A program made the position numbers and the translations under genes. From contig JAJXZF010000026.1 of NCBI GenBank assembly GCA_021780225.1, positions 62,001 through 126,000 on the forward strand: a stretch of 64,000 nucleotides of DNA, given 5' to 3'. Positions 32,710 to 42,697 of the stretch are shown here, piece after piece. The stretch is from Deltaproteobacteria bacterium (GTDB taxonomy: Bacteria; Desulfobacterota; Binatia; Binatales; Binataceae). The stretch's first letter is position 1. Each line of letters opens with the position of its first letter. The notes beneath the pieces were generated by a model. The model made no database searches, was not told the origin of the DNA, and saw only the letters and a list, made by a program, of their open reading frames with translations.

Positions 32710-33132
32710 TCAGGCCGCCGCGACCGCGAAGCTGCCCTTGACCGCCGCCTCGCCCTTCTGGTTGACGACCTCAAGCTCGCCCTCGATCAGTTTCTCGCCG
32801 TTTTTCTCGCTCTTGCCGGTCACCTTGCCGCGGCAGGTCAGGGTGTCTCCCGGCCAGACCTGGCGGGCGAAACGCACCTTGAAGCGGCGCACCTGCCCGG
32901 CGCCTGCGAAATCCGTCAGACAGCGCGACAGGCATCCCGCCGTCCACATGCCCTGCGCGAACACCGTGGGGATTCCGGCCGCCTCGACGAAGGTCTGATC
33001 GTAGTGCAGCGGCACGAAGTCGCCCGAGGCGCCCGCATAGCGCACGAAGTCGGGACGCGACACGTTATCGATCGTCACGGTTGGAATCGCGTCGCCGGCC
33101 TTCACGTCGTTGTATTTGATTTTCGCCGCCAT
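32710..33132 (-). CDS. MaoC-like dehydratase / hotdog fold protein
   Basis: RPDFVRYAGASGDFVPLHYDQTFVEAAGIPTVFAQGMWTAGCLSRCLTDF. Confidence 0.88.
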   Translation of the reverse strand: MAAKIKYNDVKAGDAIPTVTIDNVSRPDFVRYAGASGDFVPLHYDQTFVEAAGIPTVFAQGMWTAGCLSRCLTDFAGAGQVRRFKVRFARQVWPGDTLTCRGKVTGKSEKNGEKLIEGELEVVNQKGEAAVKGSFAVAAA

Positions 33133-33210
33133 CGCCGTTTCTTCCTCGCTAATCCGAATCGGGCGCGGGCCGGCTGGTCCGCGCGCAAGTTTAATCGCGC
33201 CGCGAACGCT

Positions 33211-33669
33211 TCAGCCGCCGACCGCCTGGCCGGTCTCGACCAGCGTGCCGCGCGCGTAGGCGACCACCTCGCCCTTTTGATTTTTGTATTCGGTCTCGGT
33301 GACCATGAAGGTCATCTTGCCGCCGCGGCCGCCCGCTTTTTCGTAAACGTCGGCGATCCGCGAGGTTCCGGTCAGCACGTCGCCGACGAAGATCGGCTTG
33401 AGGAACTCGAATTCCTGCTCGCCGTGCAGAATCCGGCGCAAATCGAAGTTGGCGGCCGGCATCGAATCCTCGCCCATCCAGAACGCCGCCACCTGCAGGA
33501 AGGTCGGCGGCACGGGGACGCCGCCGCACTCCTTCTTCGCCAGCTCCGGATTGAAATAGACCGGATTCGGATCGCGGATCGCGCGCGCGAATTCGCGCAC
33601 CTTGCTCCACTCGATCGGCATCGTGAACGGTTTGCCGGTCTTGCCGACAATGCTCTTGTCGATTGGCAT
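33211..33669 (-). CDS. MaoC N-terminal-like (FAS1-type) dehydratase
   Basis: FTMPIEWSKVREFARAIRDPNPVYFNPELAKKECGGVPVPPTFLQVAAF; paired with the MaoC gene. Confidence 0.86.
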   Translation of the reverse strand: MPIDKSIVGKTGKPFTMPIEWSKVREFARAIRDPNPVYFNPELAKKECGGVPVPPTFLQVAAFWMGEDSMPAANFDLRRILHGEQEFEFLKPIFVGDVLTGTSRIADVYEKAGGRGGKMTFMVTETEYKNQKGEVVAYARGTLVETGQAVGG

Positions 33670-33733
33670 CGGATTATTTTCCTCTTTCGCCCGGATATGG
33701 TTCGCGGCCGAACGCTTCGGGTCCGCCGCCGCT

Positions 33734-34864
33734 TCACAAATTGATTCCCTGCGCCACCAGTTCGCGGTTCCAGGTCGCGTCGCCGAAGGTGAATTCCGAG
33801 GATTTCGCGCGCTTGAAATAGAGGTGCAGGTCGTGATCCCAGGTGAAGCCGATTCCGCCGTGCACCTGAATCGCCTCCGCCGTCACCTTGCGATAGGCGT
33901 CGGAGGCCGCCGCTTTGGCCAGCGCCGCCGCCAGCGGCGCCTCCGCAACTTCGTTGCTCACCGCCCACGCTGCGTAGTAGACGGCGGACTTCGCGCTCTC
34001 GACGTCCACCATCATGTTGGCGCACTTGTGCTGAACGGCCTGAAAGCTGCCGATCGGCCGGCCGAACTGCACGCGCATCTTGGCGTATTCGACCGACATT
34101 TCAAGCGCCTTCTGCGCGCCGCCCATCATCTCCGCCGCCAGCATCACCTTGCCGCGATCGATCGTGTCGCGCAGCGTCTTCCAGCCGCCGCCCGCCGCTC
34201 CGAGCGCTTCGTCCGCGCCGGCGCGAACGCCGTTGAGCCGCACCTCGGAGAGTTTGCGGGTTTGATCCATCGTCTTGAGCGGCGCGATTTCGACTCCCGC
34301 CCGGCGCGCATCGATCGCGAACAGCGTCACGCCGTCCTCGCCGGCGCCGCCGGTGCGCGCGGCGACGATCAGGAGGTCCGCCAGATGGGCGTCGTTGACG
34401 AACAGCTTGACGCCGTCGAGCGTGAAGCCGTCGGCGGATTTCTGCGCGGCCGCCTTGATTCCGGCGGCGTCCCAACCGCCCGGCGGCTCCATCCATGCGA
34501 GCGCCGCGATCGTCTCGCCGGCCGCGATCTTCGGCAGTATCGCGCGCTTTTGCGCGTCCGAACCGGCGCGCCGAATCGCCTCCGCGGCCATCGCGGTCCA
34601 GATAAACGGCGACGGCAGCAGCGCCCGCCCCATCTCTTCCATCACCAGCGCGAGATCGACATAGGTCAGACCGGCGCCGCCGAATTCCTCAGGAATCGCA
34701 AGCCCGGTCCATCCCAGCCCGGCCATCTTTTTCCAGACGGCCGGGTCGTAACCGCGCTCATCCTCCATCAGGCGGCGCACCGCCGCCGGCGGACATTCCT
34801 TGTCGAGCAACCCGCGCGCGCTGGCGCGCAACATCTCCTGCTCTTCGCTGAATCCAAAGTCCAC
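33734..34864 (-). CDS. Acyl-CoA dehydrogenase
   Basis: MDFGFSEEQEMLRASARGLLDKECPP...GGIGFTWDHDLHLYFKRAKSSEFTFGD. Confidence 0.94.
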   Translation of the reverse strand: MDFGFSEEQEMLRASARGLLDKECPPAAVRRLMEDERGYDPAVWKKMAGLGWTGLAIPEEFGGAGLTYVDLALVMEEMGRALLPSPFIWTAMAAEAIRRAGSDAQKRAILPKIAAGETIAALAWMEPPGGWDAAGIKAAAQKSADGFTLDGVKLFVNDAHLADLLIVAARTGGAGEDGVTLFAIDARRAGVEIAPLKTMDQTRKLSEVRLNGVRAGADEALGAAGGGWKTLRDTIDRGKVMLAAEMMGGAQKALEMSVEYAKMRVQFGRPIGSFQAVQHKCANMMVDVESAKSAVYYAAWAVSNEVAEAPLAAALAKAAASDAYRKVTAEAIQVHGGIGFTWDHDLHLYFKRAKSSEFTFGDATWNRELVAQGINL

Positions 34865-34981
34865 GACGGATCACCTTTCCCGATAATGCCACAGCCCGCC
34901 GCCATCCTCGATAGCGCGGACAAGCCGCGACAGTTTTCACAGCGCGAAACCGGATACCATGGGCCAGCCCGGCCCGACAAG

Positions 34982-35848
34982 TCACTCCTTGCGATCCTGC
35001 TCCTCAAGTTGCAGCAACTCGAAATCGCGCACGTTGCCGCCGTCGACGATCAGCGTCTCGCCGGTGATGAAGCTGGCGGCGGCGGACGCCAGGAAGATGC
35101 ACGGGTAGGCGATATCCTCGGGCCGACCGAAACGGCCGAGCGCACGCGCCCGCAGCATCGCGTCCTTCACCTTCTCGTTGGGCCAGATGCGTTCCGCGGC
35201 CCCTTCGGTCGTGACCGGACCGGGGGCGATGCAGTTGACGCGGATTCCATGCCGGCCCCATTCGCCGGCGTGCGCCGTCGTCAGCCGGATCACGCCCGCC
35301 TTCGACGCCGAATAGGGCAGCATCGTCGAGGAGCCGTGGACGCCCGCGGTGGACGACAGGTTGATTATTACGCCGGGGCTTTTCTGCGCCAGGAACTGCC
35401 GCGCCGCCGCCTTCGAGCAGAAAAAAACGCCGTCTAGATTGATCGCGACCACCGCCCGCCAGGCGTTGGGCGAAAGCTTGAGGCTGGGCGCCGTGATGCT
35501 CGCGCCGTGGTTGTTGATCATCACGTCGAGCCGCCCGAAATGGCGCGCCGCCGCGGCGATCATCTCGTCGCACTTGGCGGCGTCGCGCACGTCCACGACG
35601 AACATCTCGCAGCGGCCGCCCTCCTTGCGGATACCGTCGCGGACCGGCTCCAGATGCTCGGCGCTGCGGCTGGCGATCAACACCGGCGCGCCGCGCAGCG
35701 CGAATTCGCGGGCGATCGAGATGCCGATGCCGGTGCCGCCGCCGGTGACGATCGTGACCTTGCCCTCGACGCTGAATACGTCTTTCAACTCCGTGAAGCC
35801 TCCCCGAAAGGGTCGCCGCAGCCTTGCGGCGCGGCACGTCTCTTTCAT
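34982..35848 (-). CDS. SDR family oxidoreductase
   Basis: GKVTIVTGGGTGIGISIAREF ... YSASKAGVIRLT. Confidence 0.93.
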   Translation of the reverse strand: MKETCRAARLRRPFRGGFTELKDVFSVEGKVTIVTGGGTGIGISIAREFALRGAPVLIASRSAEHLEPVRDGIRKEGGRCEMFVVDVRDAAKCDEMIAAAARHFGRLDVMINNHGASITAPSLKLSPNAWRAVVAINLDGVFFCSKAAARQFLAQKSPGVIINLSSTAGVHGSSTMLPYSASKAGVIRLTTAHAGEWGRHGIRVNCIAPGPVTTEGAAERIWPNEKVKDAMLRARALGRFGRPEDIAYPCIFLASAAASFITGETLIVDGGNVRDFELLQLEEQDRKE

Positions 35849-36081
35849 GTATCGCACGCCGAGGTTCTCGGCCAAACCCCCGCGCGCGGATCGCTTCGAC
35901 CAGATGCGGCTCTGCCGCGCCCGCCGATGGTTTACCGGGTCAAGCCTGTTCATGACCGGCTCAGCAGGCGCGAATCGATGTCACAATTTGTTGACTTTAT
36001 TGCCATAAAAAACTAAATAACGGCGAATAGAAGTTGAACAATGTCGGATTTTCCGACCAAAACCCAAAAGGGGAGGAAGTC

Positions 36082-36804
36082 ATGAGGAATCGAGTCAGGT
36101 TTGCAACCGTGGCGATGGTCGCGGCGACGTTGATCGCCGGAACGGCCTTCGCCCAATCCGCCGGCAGCTTCGCCGGCGATTTCCTCGGACCGAATGGCGT
36201 CGCGAATATCGTTACGACGCAAGTCTGTTCGGCAACCGATAGCACCTGCCTGTCAACCCAAACGGTTCCCTTGCTGACGGCCACGGTCAAGGTGTCGGGC
36301 GCCAGCAACAAATCCCTGATGTTGATGGGCTCGCTCGAGGACGCGCTCTACACCGACACCTCGAACAGTGGCGGCGGCAGCAAAAGCACGTCGTCCGCGA
36401 CCGGCAGCATCGTGGTGACGCCGGTCGTCACCGGCGGCGGATGCCCCGCCGGCGGATGTCCGGTTTACCCGAGCTCGGTGACTTTCGCGGCGCGGACCCA
36501 GACTCTGACCGCCAATCTCGGAAGTTGTTCTGTGACCGGTGGAACCACCACGCTTACCTGCACCGACACCGACACGATCGATTTGCTGCTGAGCACGATG
36601 TCGGCGAATTCGTTCAACTTCCTGATGCCGAACATGGGTGAAGGCGTTTACACCGTAACCTTCAACGTCGCCATCACCGCGAGCGCGACCTCGGATTCGC
36701 TCAGCGCCGGCGCGACCGCCAAGGCAGGAATCGATGTCGCCAGCCTCGGCGTGCTGACGGTGCAGACGCAGACGCCGTTCAATTCGTTGAATTTCAGCGA
36801 CTGA
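36082..36804 (+). CDS. Secreted hypothetical protein
   Basis: MRNRVRFATVAMVAATLIAGTAFAQ signal peptide with AG-rich RBS (gaggaagtc); GGGCPAGGCPVYP motif. Confidence 0.65.
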   Translation: MRNRVRFATVAMVAATLIAGTAFAQSAGSFAGDFLGPNGVANIVTTQVCSATDSTCLSTQTVPLLTATVKVSGASNKSLMLMGSLEDALYTDTSNSGGGSKSTSSATGSIVVTPVVTGGGCPAGGCPVYPSSVTFAARTQTLTANLGSCSVTGGTTTLTCTDTDTIDLLLSTMSANSFNFLMPNMGEGVYTVTFNVAITASATSDSLSAGATAKAGIDVASLGVLTVQTQTPFNSLNFSD

Positions 36805-36823
36805 CCTTTCTTTTTGTCGAATC

Positions 36824-36854
36824 GGCCGCGCCGTCTGGCAAGGGCGGCGCGGCC
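36824..36854 (+). terminator. Possible hairpin terminator
   Basis: GGCCGCGCC ... GGCGCGGCC 9-bp stem about 20 nt after the stop codon; weak T tract. Confidence 0.35.
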
Positions 36855-36958
36855 GTAATTTCTGCCGCCCATCCGCAAGCACGAATGACAAGCAATTAAT
36901 GGGATGCCGGAGCGCCGAGCGTTGACCGCTCGCGCCGGCGGCGAAATTCCGGATGCGC

Positions 36959-37417
36959 CTAAACGACGCGGGCCGCGGCGGCGCCAACACTGCGCGCGAC
37001 GGCGGCGCGACGGCCGCGCGGTCGCGCCCGGATTTGCATCTCGGATGCGCCCGAGCTTTCGATTCGGCGGCGGCGCTGAACGGCATGCTTCCAGCCAATC
37101 ACGCGCCGCCGCAACAACCCCGCATCGATTCCCAAAGCCTCGCAAACGATGGTGAAACTGAGCGCGTTGGCGCCCGGCGTATCGCGCATGATCCAGCGCT
37201 CCGCGTCCACGTATAAACGCCGGGCCGGGGTCAATCGCGCATGCGCGCCCTTCTGATAAACATTTATCGCATCGGTCAGCAGCGCCAGCATCAGGCGCTG
37301 CTCGCCGGACAGGCGATGGCCGCCCGACACGTCATAGTACTGGCACGGCAGGATTAGATCAGAACTGCCGGAGGCGAAAGCCGGCTCGCTGGATACGGCG
37401 CAAAATCTCGAACTCAT
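36959..37417 (-). CDS. Conserved hypothetical protein (possible HTH-like)
   Basis: LSGEQRLMLALLTDAINVYQKGAHARLTPARRLYVDAERWIMRDTPGANALSFTIVCEALGIDAGLLRRRVIGWK. Confidence 0.6.
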   Translation of the reverse strand: MSSRFCAVSSEPAFASGSSDLILPCQYYDVSGGHRLSGEQRLMLALLTDAINVYQKGAHARLTPARRLYVDAERWIMRDTPGANALSFTIVCEALGIDAGLLRRRVIGWKHAVQRRRRIESSGASEMQIRARPRGRRAAVARSVGAAAARVV

Positions 37418-37628
37418 CGACGATGTCCCCTGCGATCGAAGTCCGTCGCGCATCCGGCGCTCGCCGCTTCCCCCGAAGCGGGAAAATCCAGCGCCTGAGC
37501 GAACGATCAATTCGACCGACGAACATTGAACACCGCCGCTCCGCATTTGGTTCCAGAAATTTCTCTGAAAAAACACGGATCCAAGCGTCGAGAGCGGAGT
37601 CTCCGAAGTAAAGATTAAGCGAATTAAT

Positions 37629-38111
37629 TCAACCGCCGAGCCGTTGTAGCGCGGCCCGCGCTTTATCGACCGATCCCGCGTCGGCTTGCGGACCCGCGGC
37701 CGACGCCGCCAGACGATAGTGGACGACGGCCGAGGCGCGGTCGCCCATCGTTTCGTATATGTTCGCCAGATTAAGCTGCGCCTCGGCGCTTTGCGGACAG
37801 GCGGTCACGGCATCCTGATAGTAACCGACGGCGGCTTTAACCTCGCCCGCGGCCATTCGTTCGCCGCCTTTTCGCGTCGCCTCGTGCATCACCGCCGGAT
37901 CGCACGCGCCTGGTTTGGGTGGGGCCGTACTGTACGCATTCGCGGCGTTACGCGCTTTAAGCGCGGCGACTTCGCGTTGCAGTTCAGCGAGTTGGACACG
38001 CTGCTCGGACAACTCCTGCTTGTTGGCGTCGATCTGGCCTTGCATGCATCCGCCAATGCCGAAGGCCGCAAGCAAAACCAGGACAGCTATAGCGCGCACC
38101 GATCGCAGCAT
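37629..38111 (-). CDS. Lipoprotein with coiled coil and TPR-like C-terminus
   Basis: Lipobox-like GIGGC; coiled coil KQELSEQRVQLAELQREVAALKAR; AEAQLNLANIYETMGDRASAVVHYRLA. Confidence 0.7.
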   Translation of the reverse strand: MLRSVRAIAVLVLLAAFGIGGCMQGQIDANKQELSEQRVQLAELQREVAALKARNAANAYSTAPPKPGACDPAVMHEATRKGGERMAAGEVKAAVGYYQDAVTACPQSAEAQLNLANIYETMGDRASAVVHYRLAASAAGPQADAGSVDKARAALQRLGG

Positions 38112-38223
38112 TCCGATAAGATAATCCGGCGCGCGAAAGCCAAGTCAACCGCGCGGCGTGGCCTTCCACCCAACGCCGGGTTGTCTTCGCCCAGTCGCAA
38201 ACTCACAGGAGCGCCGGCGCATC

Positions 38224-38889
38224 ATGATGAAACCACGGCTTGTTATCGGTCTCGCGTTTGTGGCGATAATTCTGGTCATGAGCGGATCCACGTCAATTAC
38301 AAAAGCCGCGACGGCGGAACCTGCGGAGCTCGCGCCGACCGAGGCGTTGCAGCGGCTGCTTGAAGGCAACGCGCGCTACGTTTCGAACCGGCCGGAGCAT
38401 CCCAATTCCCGGCCATCGGCGGCGCCACAACATCCGATCGCCGTGATTCTTTCATGTTCGGATTCGCGGGCGCCGTCCGAGATCATTTTCGACCAAGGCA
38501 TTGGAGATCTTTTCGTGGTGCGGGTGGCAGGCAACACGTATGACAAAATGCTGCTCGAAACCATCGACTTCGGCGTCGAGAACCTGGGCGCGCGGCTGAT
38601 TCTGGTGGTCGGTCACGACCAATGCGGCGCGGTCGCGGCCGCGGTCAAATCGTATCCCGATCCGCACGCCGGCGAGATGATTAGAAACATTTACCCTGCC
38701 GTAAAAGACGCCAAAGACGCCCATGGCGACCAAGGCTCGGCGGCTATTTCGATCAATGCGATTCTCGTCGCCGCGCGTCTGGCGGCGGAGCCGCAGTTGT
38801 CGCATCTGGTCGCGCACGGCAAACTCAAAATTCTGCCCGCGCGTTACGAGACGGCGACCGGCCGCGTGAAAATTCTCGGCGGCGAATGA
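38224..38889 (+). CDS. Beta-class carbonic anhydrase, probably exported
   Basis: AVILSCSDSRAPSEIIFDQGIGDLFVVRVAGN ... LVVGHDQCGAV, plus N-terminal signal-like segment. Confidence 0.92.
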   Translation: MMKPRLVIGLAFVAIILVMSGSTSITKAATAEPAELAPTEALQRLLEGNARYVSNRPEHPNSRPSAAPQHPIAVILSCSDSRAPSEIIFDQGIGDLFVVRVAGNTYDKMLLETIDFGVENLGARLILVVGHDQCGAVAAAVKSYPDPHAGEMIRNIYPAVKDAKDAHGDQGSAAISINAILVAARLAAEPQLSHLVAHGKLKILPARYETATGRVKILGGE

Positions 38890-38938
38890 TTCTGGCGCGT
38901 TCCGGCGATGTGCAATTTCGATCTGGAGTGATGCGAAG

Positions 38939-39661
38939 ATGGCCAATTCGAGCGGCAAACCAGTTGCGATCGTGACGGGGGTGGGGCCGGGTTTGGGCGC
39001 CGCCCTGGCGCGGCGCTTCGCGCCCGCATACACGCTCGCAATCAACGCGCGCAGCGCCGCCTACTTGAAAGAATTGGGCGACGAATTGCGCGCGGACGGA
39101 GCCACGGTGCTCGAGACGCCCGCCGACCTCGGCGATCGCGCGCAGGCCGAGGCCGCCTTCGCGATGGTCCGGGAGCGGCTCGGCATCCCGGAAGTGCTGC
39201 TCTACAACGCCGGAACCGGGACCTGGGGCAATATCGTCGAGATAACGCCCGAGCAATTTGAGGCGACCTGGCGCGTCAATGCGTATGGCGCATTCCTGGC
39301 AGCCAAGGCCTTCGCCCCGGACATGATCGCACGCGGCCGGGGCGTGATGCTGTTCACGGGCGCGACGGCCGGCGTGAAAGCCGGGCCGCGCTCGGCGGCG
39401 TTCGGACCGGGAAAGTTCGCGATGCGCGGCTTGGCGCAATCTATGGCGCGCGATCTCTCGCCAAAAGGCATTCACGTCGCCTGGATCAACGTGGACGGCG
39501 GCATCGACACGCCGCGCGTGCGCACGCGCTACCCGCAGTTAAATCCCGACGATCTGCTCAAGCCGGAAGCGATCGCCGAGACCTACTGGCACGTCGCCCA
39601 TCAGGATCGCAGCGCTTGGACGATGGAGTTGGAAGTCCGGCCGTTCAAGGAAAAATTCTGA
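38939..39661 (+). CDS. SDR family oxidoreductase
   Basis: KPVAIVTGVGPGLGAALARRF ... VLLYNAGTG. Confidence 0.9.
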   Translation: MANSSGKPVAIVTGVGPGLGAALARRFAPAYTLAINARSAAYLKELGDELRADGATVLETPADLGDRAQAEAAFAMVRERLGIPEVLLYNAGTGTWGNIVEITPEQFEATWRVNAYGAFLAAKAFAPDMIARGRGVMLFTGATAGVKAGPRSAAFGPGKFAMRGLAQSMARDLSPKGIHVAWINVDGGIDTPRVRTRYPQLNPDDLLKPEAIAETYWHVAHQDRSAWTMELEVRPFKEKF

Positions 39662-39774
39662 TTGCTGGCGGCGCCATTTCCAGTGTCCCGAGTCTGAAAT
39701 TCTTTGAAGAAAAAAGCTTATGAATTGTTGATGTTTTGGCCAAAATATATGCTATGGATCTCTAACTCAGGGCA

Positions 39775-39982
39775 CTAGTGGGGCGTCGCCCGAATAAGTT
39801 AGCACTCCGCGTTTAGCTTGCGCTCGGCGTGGATGCCCGGATCAAGTCCGGGCATGACACACTCTATGCGTCGTTGCCGGGCCCAGACCCGGCAATCTAT
39901 CCCTTATCGCCCCACAGTGAGCGGCCAGCGCACCGAGCTGATAAGGCATCAGATGGAAGTTATTTGCGGGACGCCACGCTAG
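39775..39982 (-). repeat. 208-bp MITE-like repeat, copy 2
   Basis: CTAG...CTAG, same length and internal palindromes as copies 1 and 3. Confidence 0.92.
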
Positions 39983-40527
39983 TGTGCGGGATCCCGCACG
40001 ATCACGCCTTGGATGAACGTCGTCTGGCGCCCGTCGACCGTCTTCGCCACCAAGGTGCAGACATAATTTCCCGGAACACTGTAGGTGTGAAAAATGTAAA
40101 GCTCAGGCGGCAACGACGAGACACTGCCGTCGCCGAAGTTCCATGAATAAGTCAGGAAGCCGATCCCTTCCGGGTCGTCGGCCAGAACAAAAAAGCCTAC
40201 TTGCAATGGCGCAGCACCGTATGACGGCGCCGCCAGCATCGATCCCGTAATCGGCTGCCTGATGCGCATCTTCGGGATCGGCGGCGGCATCGACAAATCG
40301 GCCTGGGACGAGCCGTTCACAGGCGGAATCGAAGGTTCGCCGGAGCCGTTCATCGAGCCGTCCTGGGCGAGGGCCGACGCCGTCAACGCCGCGGCCAACA
40401 GCGCCGCGATCGCGGCGGCCGCCAGCGGCCGCATGAGGGCGCGCGCGATCGCGCGGACGCCGCGATCAGAAGCGCCTGGGTTTAAATCGGTTCCGCTGCG
40501 CGAATTAATCAATCTTCCGACCACCAC
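39979..40527 (-). CDS. PKD-domain secreted protein
   Basis: GAAPLQVGFFVLADDPEGIGFLTYSWNFGDGSVSSLPPELYIFHTYSVPGNYVCTLVAKTVDGRQTT. Confidence 0.78.
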   Translation of the reverse strand: MVVGRLINSRSGTDLNPGASDRGVRAIARALMRPLAAAAIAALLAAALTASALAQDGSMNGSGEPSIPPVNGSSQADLSMPPPIPKMRIRQPITGSMLAAPSYGAAPLQVGFFVLADDPEGIGFLTYSWNFGDGSVSSLPPELYIFHTYSVPGNYVCTLVAKTVDGRQTTFIQGVIVRDPAH

Positions 40528-40618
40528 ATTTAGCCTGATTCTGATTTCGATTTTAGCGCAAAATGGCGGTCCGCGCCGACCCCGATCCGCCTCCGCCGCC
40601 CGCCGATTGCGCGACCCG

Positions 40619-41401
40619 CTATTGCATGATCAGGCCGCCGTCCGGATGGAGAATCGAGCCGGTGAAGTAACCGCCCTCTTCGCTCGCCAAAAACAGCGCG
40701 GTATTCGCGACATCGACCGGCTTGCCGATTCGGCGCAACGGCGCATGGCCGATCATCCGGCCGAAATTGGCGCTCTCGCGCAGGTCCTTGGTCATCGGCG
40801 TGTCGATTACGCCGGGGCCGATAGCGTTGCAGTTGATATTGAAGCGGCCCAATTCGAGCGCCATGTTCTTCATCAGCATCCAGACGCCCGCCTTGCTGAC
40901 GGCGTACTCGCCCGAACCCTTGATCGGAACCTTGGCCGCGCCCGACGCGATCGCGATAATTTTGCCGCCTTCGCCCTGCGCGATCATCTGTTTCGCGGCG
41001 GCCTGACAGCACAGAAAACAGCCGTCGAGATTGATCGCCATCAGCCGGCGCCACTCCTCGAACGGAATTTCGTGCAGCAGCTTGTGGACGACCTCGCCCT
41101 CGCCGTAACGCGCGTGCGAGACGCCCGCCGCCGCGAGCAGAATATCGAGCCGGCCAAATTCCGCGACGGTCTTCGCGACCATCGCGTTGACCTGCGCCGG
41201 ATCGCTCACGTCGACCTGAATCGCAACCGCCTTGCGTCCGAGCTTGCGGACCGCAGCGGCGGTTTCTTCGGCCTGCGCGGCTTGACGGTCGGCCACGGCG
41301 ACGTTGGCGCCCTCTTCGGCGAAACGGATCGCGCTGGCGCGGCCGATTCCGCTGGCGGCTCCGGTAATCAGGGCGTTTTTGCCCTCTAATCTAAGACTCA
41401 T
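40619..41401 (-). CDS. SDR family oxidoreductase
   Basis: MSLRLEGKNALITGAASGIGRASAIRFAEEGANVAVADR ... YAVSKAGVWMLMK. Start placed at 41401. Confidence 0.93.
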   Translation of the reverse strand: MSLRLEGKNALITGAASGIGRASAIRFAEEGANVAVADRQAAQAEETAAAVRKLGRKAVAIQVDVSDPAQVNAMVAKTVAEFGRLDILLAAAGVSHARYGEGEVVHKLLHEIPFEEWRRLMAINLDGCFLCCQAAAKQMIAQGEGGKIIAIASGAAKVPIKGSGEYAVSKAGVWMLMKNMALELGRFNINCNAIGPGVIDTPMTKDLRESANFGRMIGHAPLRRIGKPVDVANTALFLASEEGGYFTGSILHPDGGLIMQ

Positions 41402-41743
41402 CGCAAAACCACTCTCCGCATGACCGCGCCCGTCCGCGCGGCGGACGTGGCGCGAAATTATTTCCGCTCCCGTAGTTATCACGCCCGCCACACGTCGTTC
41501 CAGCGGAATAGAAAGAGATCGCGGAAGCTCCATCGATCCAACATGATTCATCTGGGTGCTCAAGATCGATTTTAAAGCAGTGATCGTACGAATTTATTGT
41601 CTAGAGTATGTTCCCACGTAGCATTCCGATGCTAAGCGACAGGAAATATTCGGAATTCATTTCCGCCGCAGGTCCGTAATAATCTTTTTTGGCGCTTGAG
41701 CCAGAAACACTTCATCCCACGTAATTAATTAAAGGAGCCAAGC

Positions 41744-41959
41744 GTGCACATCTTCCAAATACAAATTCACCCAAATCAGCCTGGCGAAGAAGTTGAATAC
41801 GCCAAAAATGGCCTGATCCGAACGCGTGAGATCGGACTCGATTTCAGTGAACCGCGCAGGCGAGTTATAGAAGACTTAGGGCTTGATGGAATACCAATGG
41901 CGATTGTGCCGAACTTGACGACAACGCCCCGCGATTGCTACGCTTCCGCAAGCGGCTGA
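41744..41959 (+). CDS. Small hypothetical protein
   Basis: GTG start 8 nt after a strong aaaggag Shine-Dalgarno; MHIFQIQIHPNQPGEEVEYAKNGLIRTREIGLDFSEPRRRVIEDLGLDGIPMAIVPNL; may be a fragment. Confidence 0.4.
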   Translation: MHIFQIQIHPNQPGEEVEYAKNGLIRTREIGLDFSEPRRRVIEDLGLDGIPMAIVPNLTTTPRDCYASASG

Positions 41960-41984
41960 ATGCCGCGATGCGGAGGCGCGCCGA

Positions 41985-42473
41985 ATGGATCGACAGTGGA
42001 CGGATCATTACGTTTGGCGATGGATCGAGCAGATTGCTCGTCAAATGCAGTCGTTCGGGCGAGGTCAGATCGTGGGCTTGATTTTGGCGGTTCTCATTCT
42101 TCTGTATCAACTTCATTCAGGGTTGATACAGTCTGCCGATTTCAAGAGAGCAGGTTTTGAGACGATCGCCTATCCGTATGTTACGCTCATCATTCTTTAT
42201 TTTCTGTTCGAGGCAATTCGCGCGCCAATCGTCTTAGACCGCGAGCGTCAGAAAGAAATCGAAGAATTAAAGATAGACTGTAAAAAGGCTACGGATAACG
42301 TGCTGGGCGCCGAAGAGGTTCGGGCGCTTACGGAACATACGGCCGCGCTCAAGGCGCAGACGCACGAAATGAAAGCGCAAGCGATGTATCGACGAATGGA
42401 TGAAACGAAGGAATTGGTTCGCGGATGGCTCAAAAGCACGAAATCCAAAGAACCAAATGACGATGATGTTTAA
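41985..42473 (+). CDS. Hypothetical two-TM protein with C-terminal coiled coil
   Basis: TM segments QIVGLILAVLILLYQL and YPYVTLIILYFLFEAI, then charged Lys/Glu-rich helix; AT-richer islet. Confidence 0.55.
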   Translation: MDRQWTDHYVWRWIEQIARQMQSFGRGQIVGLILAVLILLYQLHSGLIQSADFKRAGFETIAYPYVTLIILYFLFEAIRAPIVLDRERQKEIEELKIDCKKATDNVLGAEEVRALTEHTAALKAQTHEMKAQAMYRRMDETKELVRGWLKSTKSKEPNDDDV

Positions 42474-42615
42474 GCAAAAAATAACGCATTTTTTCTGCCG
42501 CCCATGCGCCGATTATCACCTCAAAACGCATCCGCACTATCGCGCGATGAAGCGGCGCAAGGCGAAGCGCGCCCAAGAGAAAGCGGCCAAGGCCGCGCAA
42601 GAGGCTCAGCAATAG
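42457..42615 (+). CDS. Small basic protein
   Basis: MTMMFKQKITHFFCRPCADYHLKTHPHYRAMKRRKAKRAQEKAAKAAQEAQQ; overlaps the stop of the preceding ORF. Confidence 0.35.
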   Translation: MTMMFKQKITHFFCRPCADYHLKTHPHYRAMKRRKAKRAQEKAAKAAQEAQQ

Positions 42616-42697
42616 CGCCGTGCTCGCGGGAATTGCAGGTTCAGTTGGACGGGGCATCTGGTTGAGCGATGCAGAAGCGCTGGCCAGTTCGGGCGCC

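Noticed and set aside
39829-40146. ORFs translated from the 208-bp repeats (MDARIKSGHDTLYASLPGPDPAI..., also at 28019, 63069 and 63107)
   Set aside because: They are translations of the non-coding palindromic repeat; such 'DARIKSGHD' peptides are typical spurious annotations.
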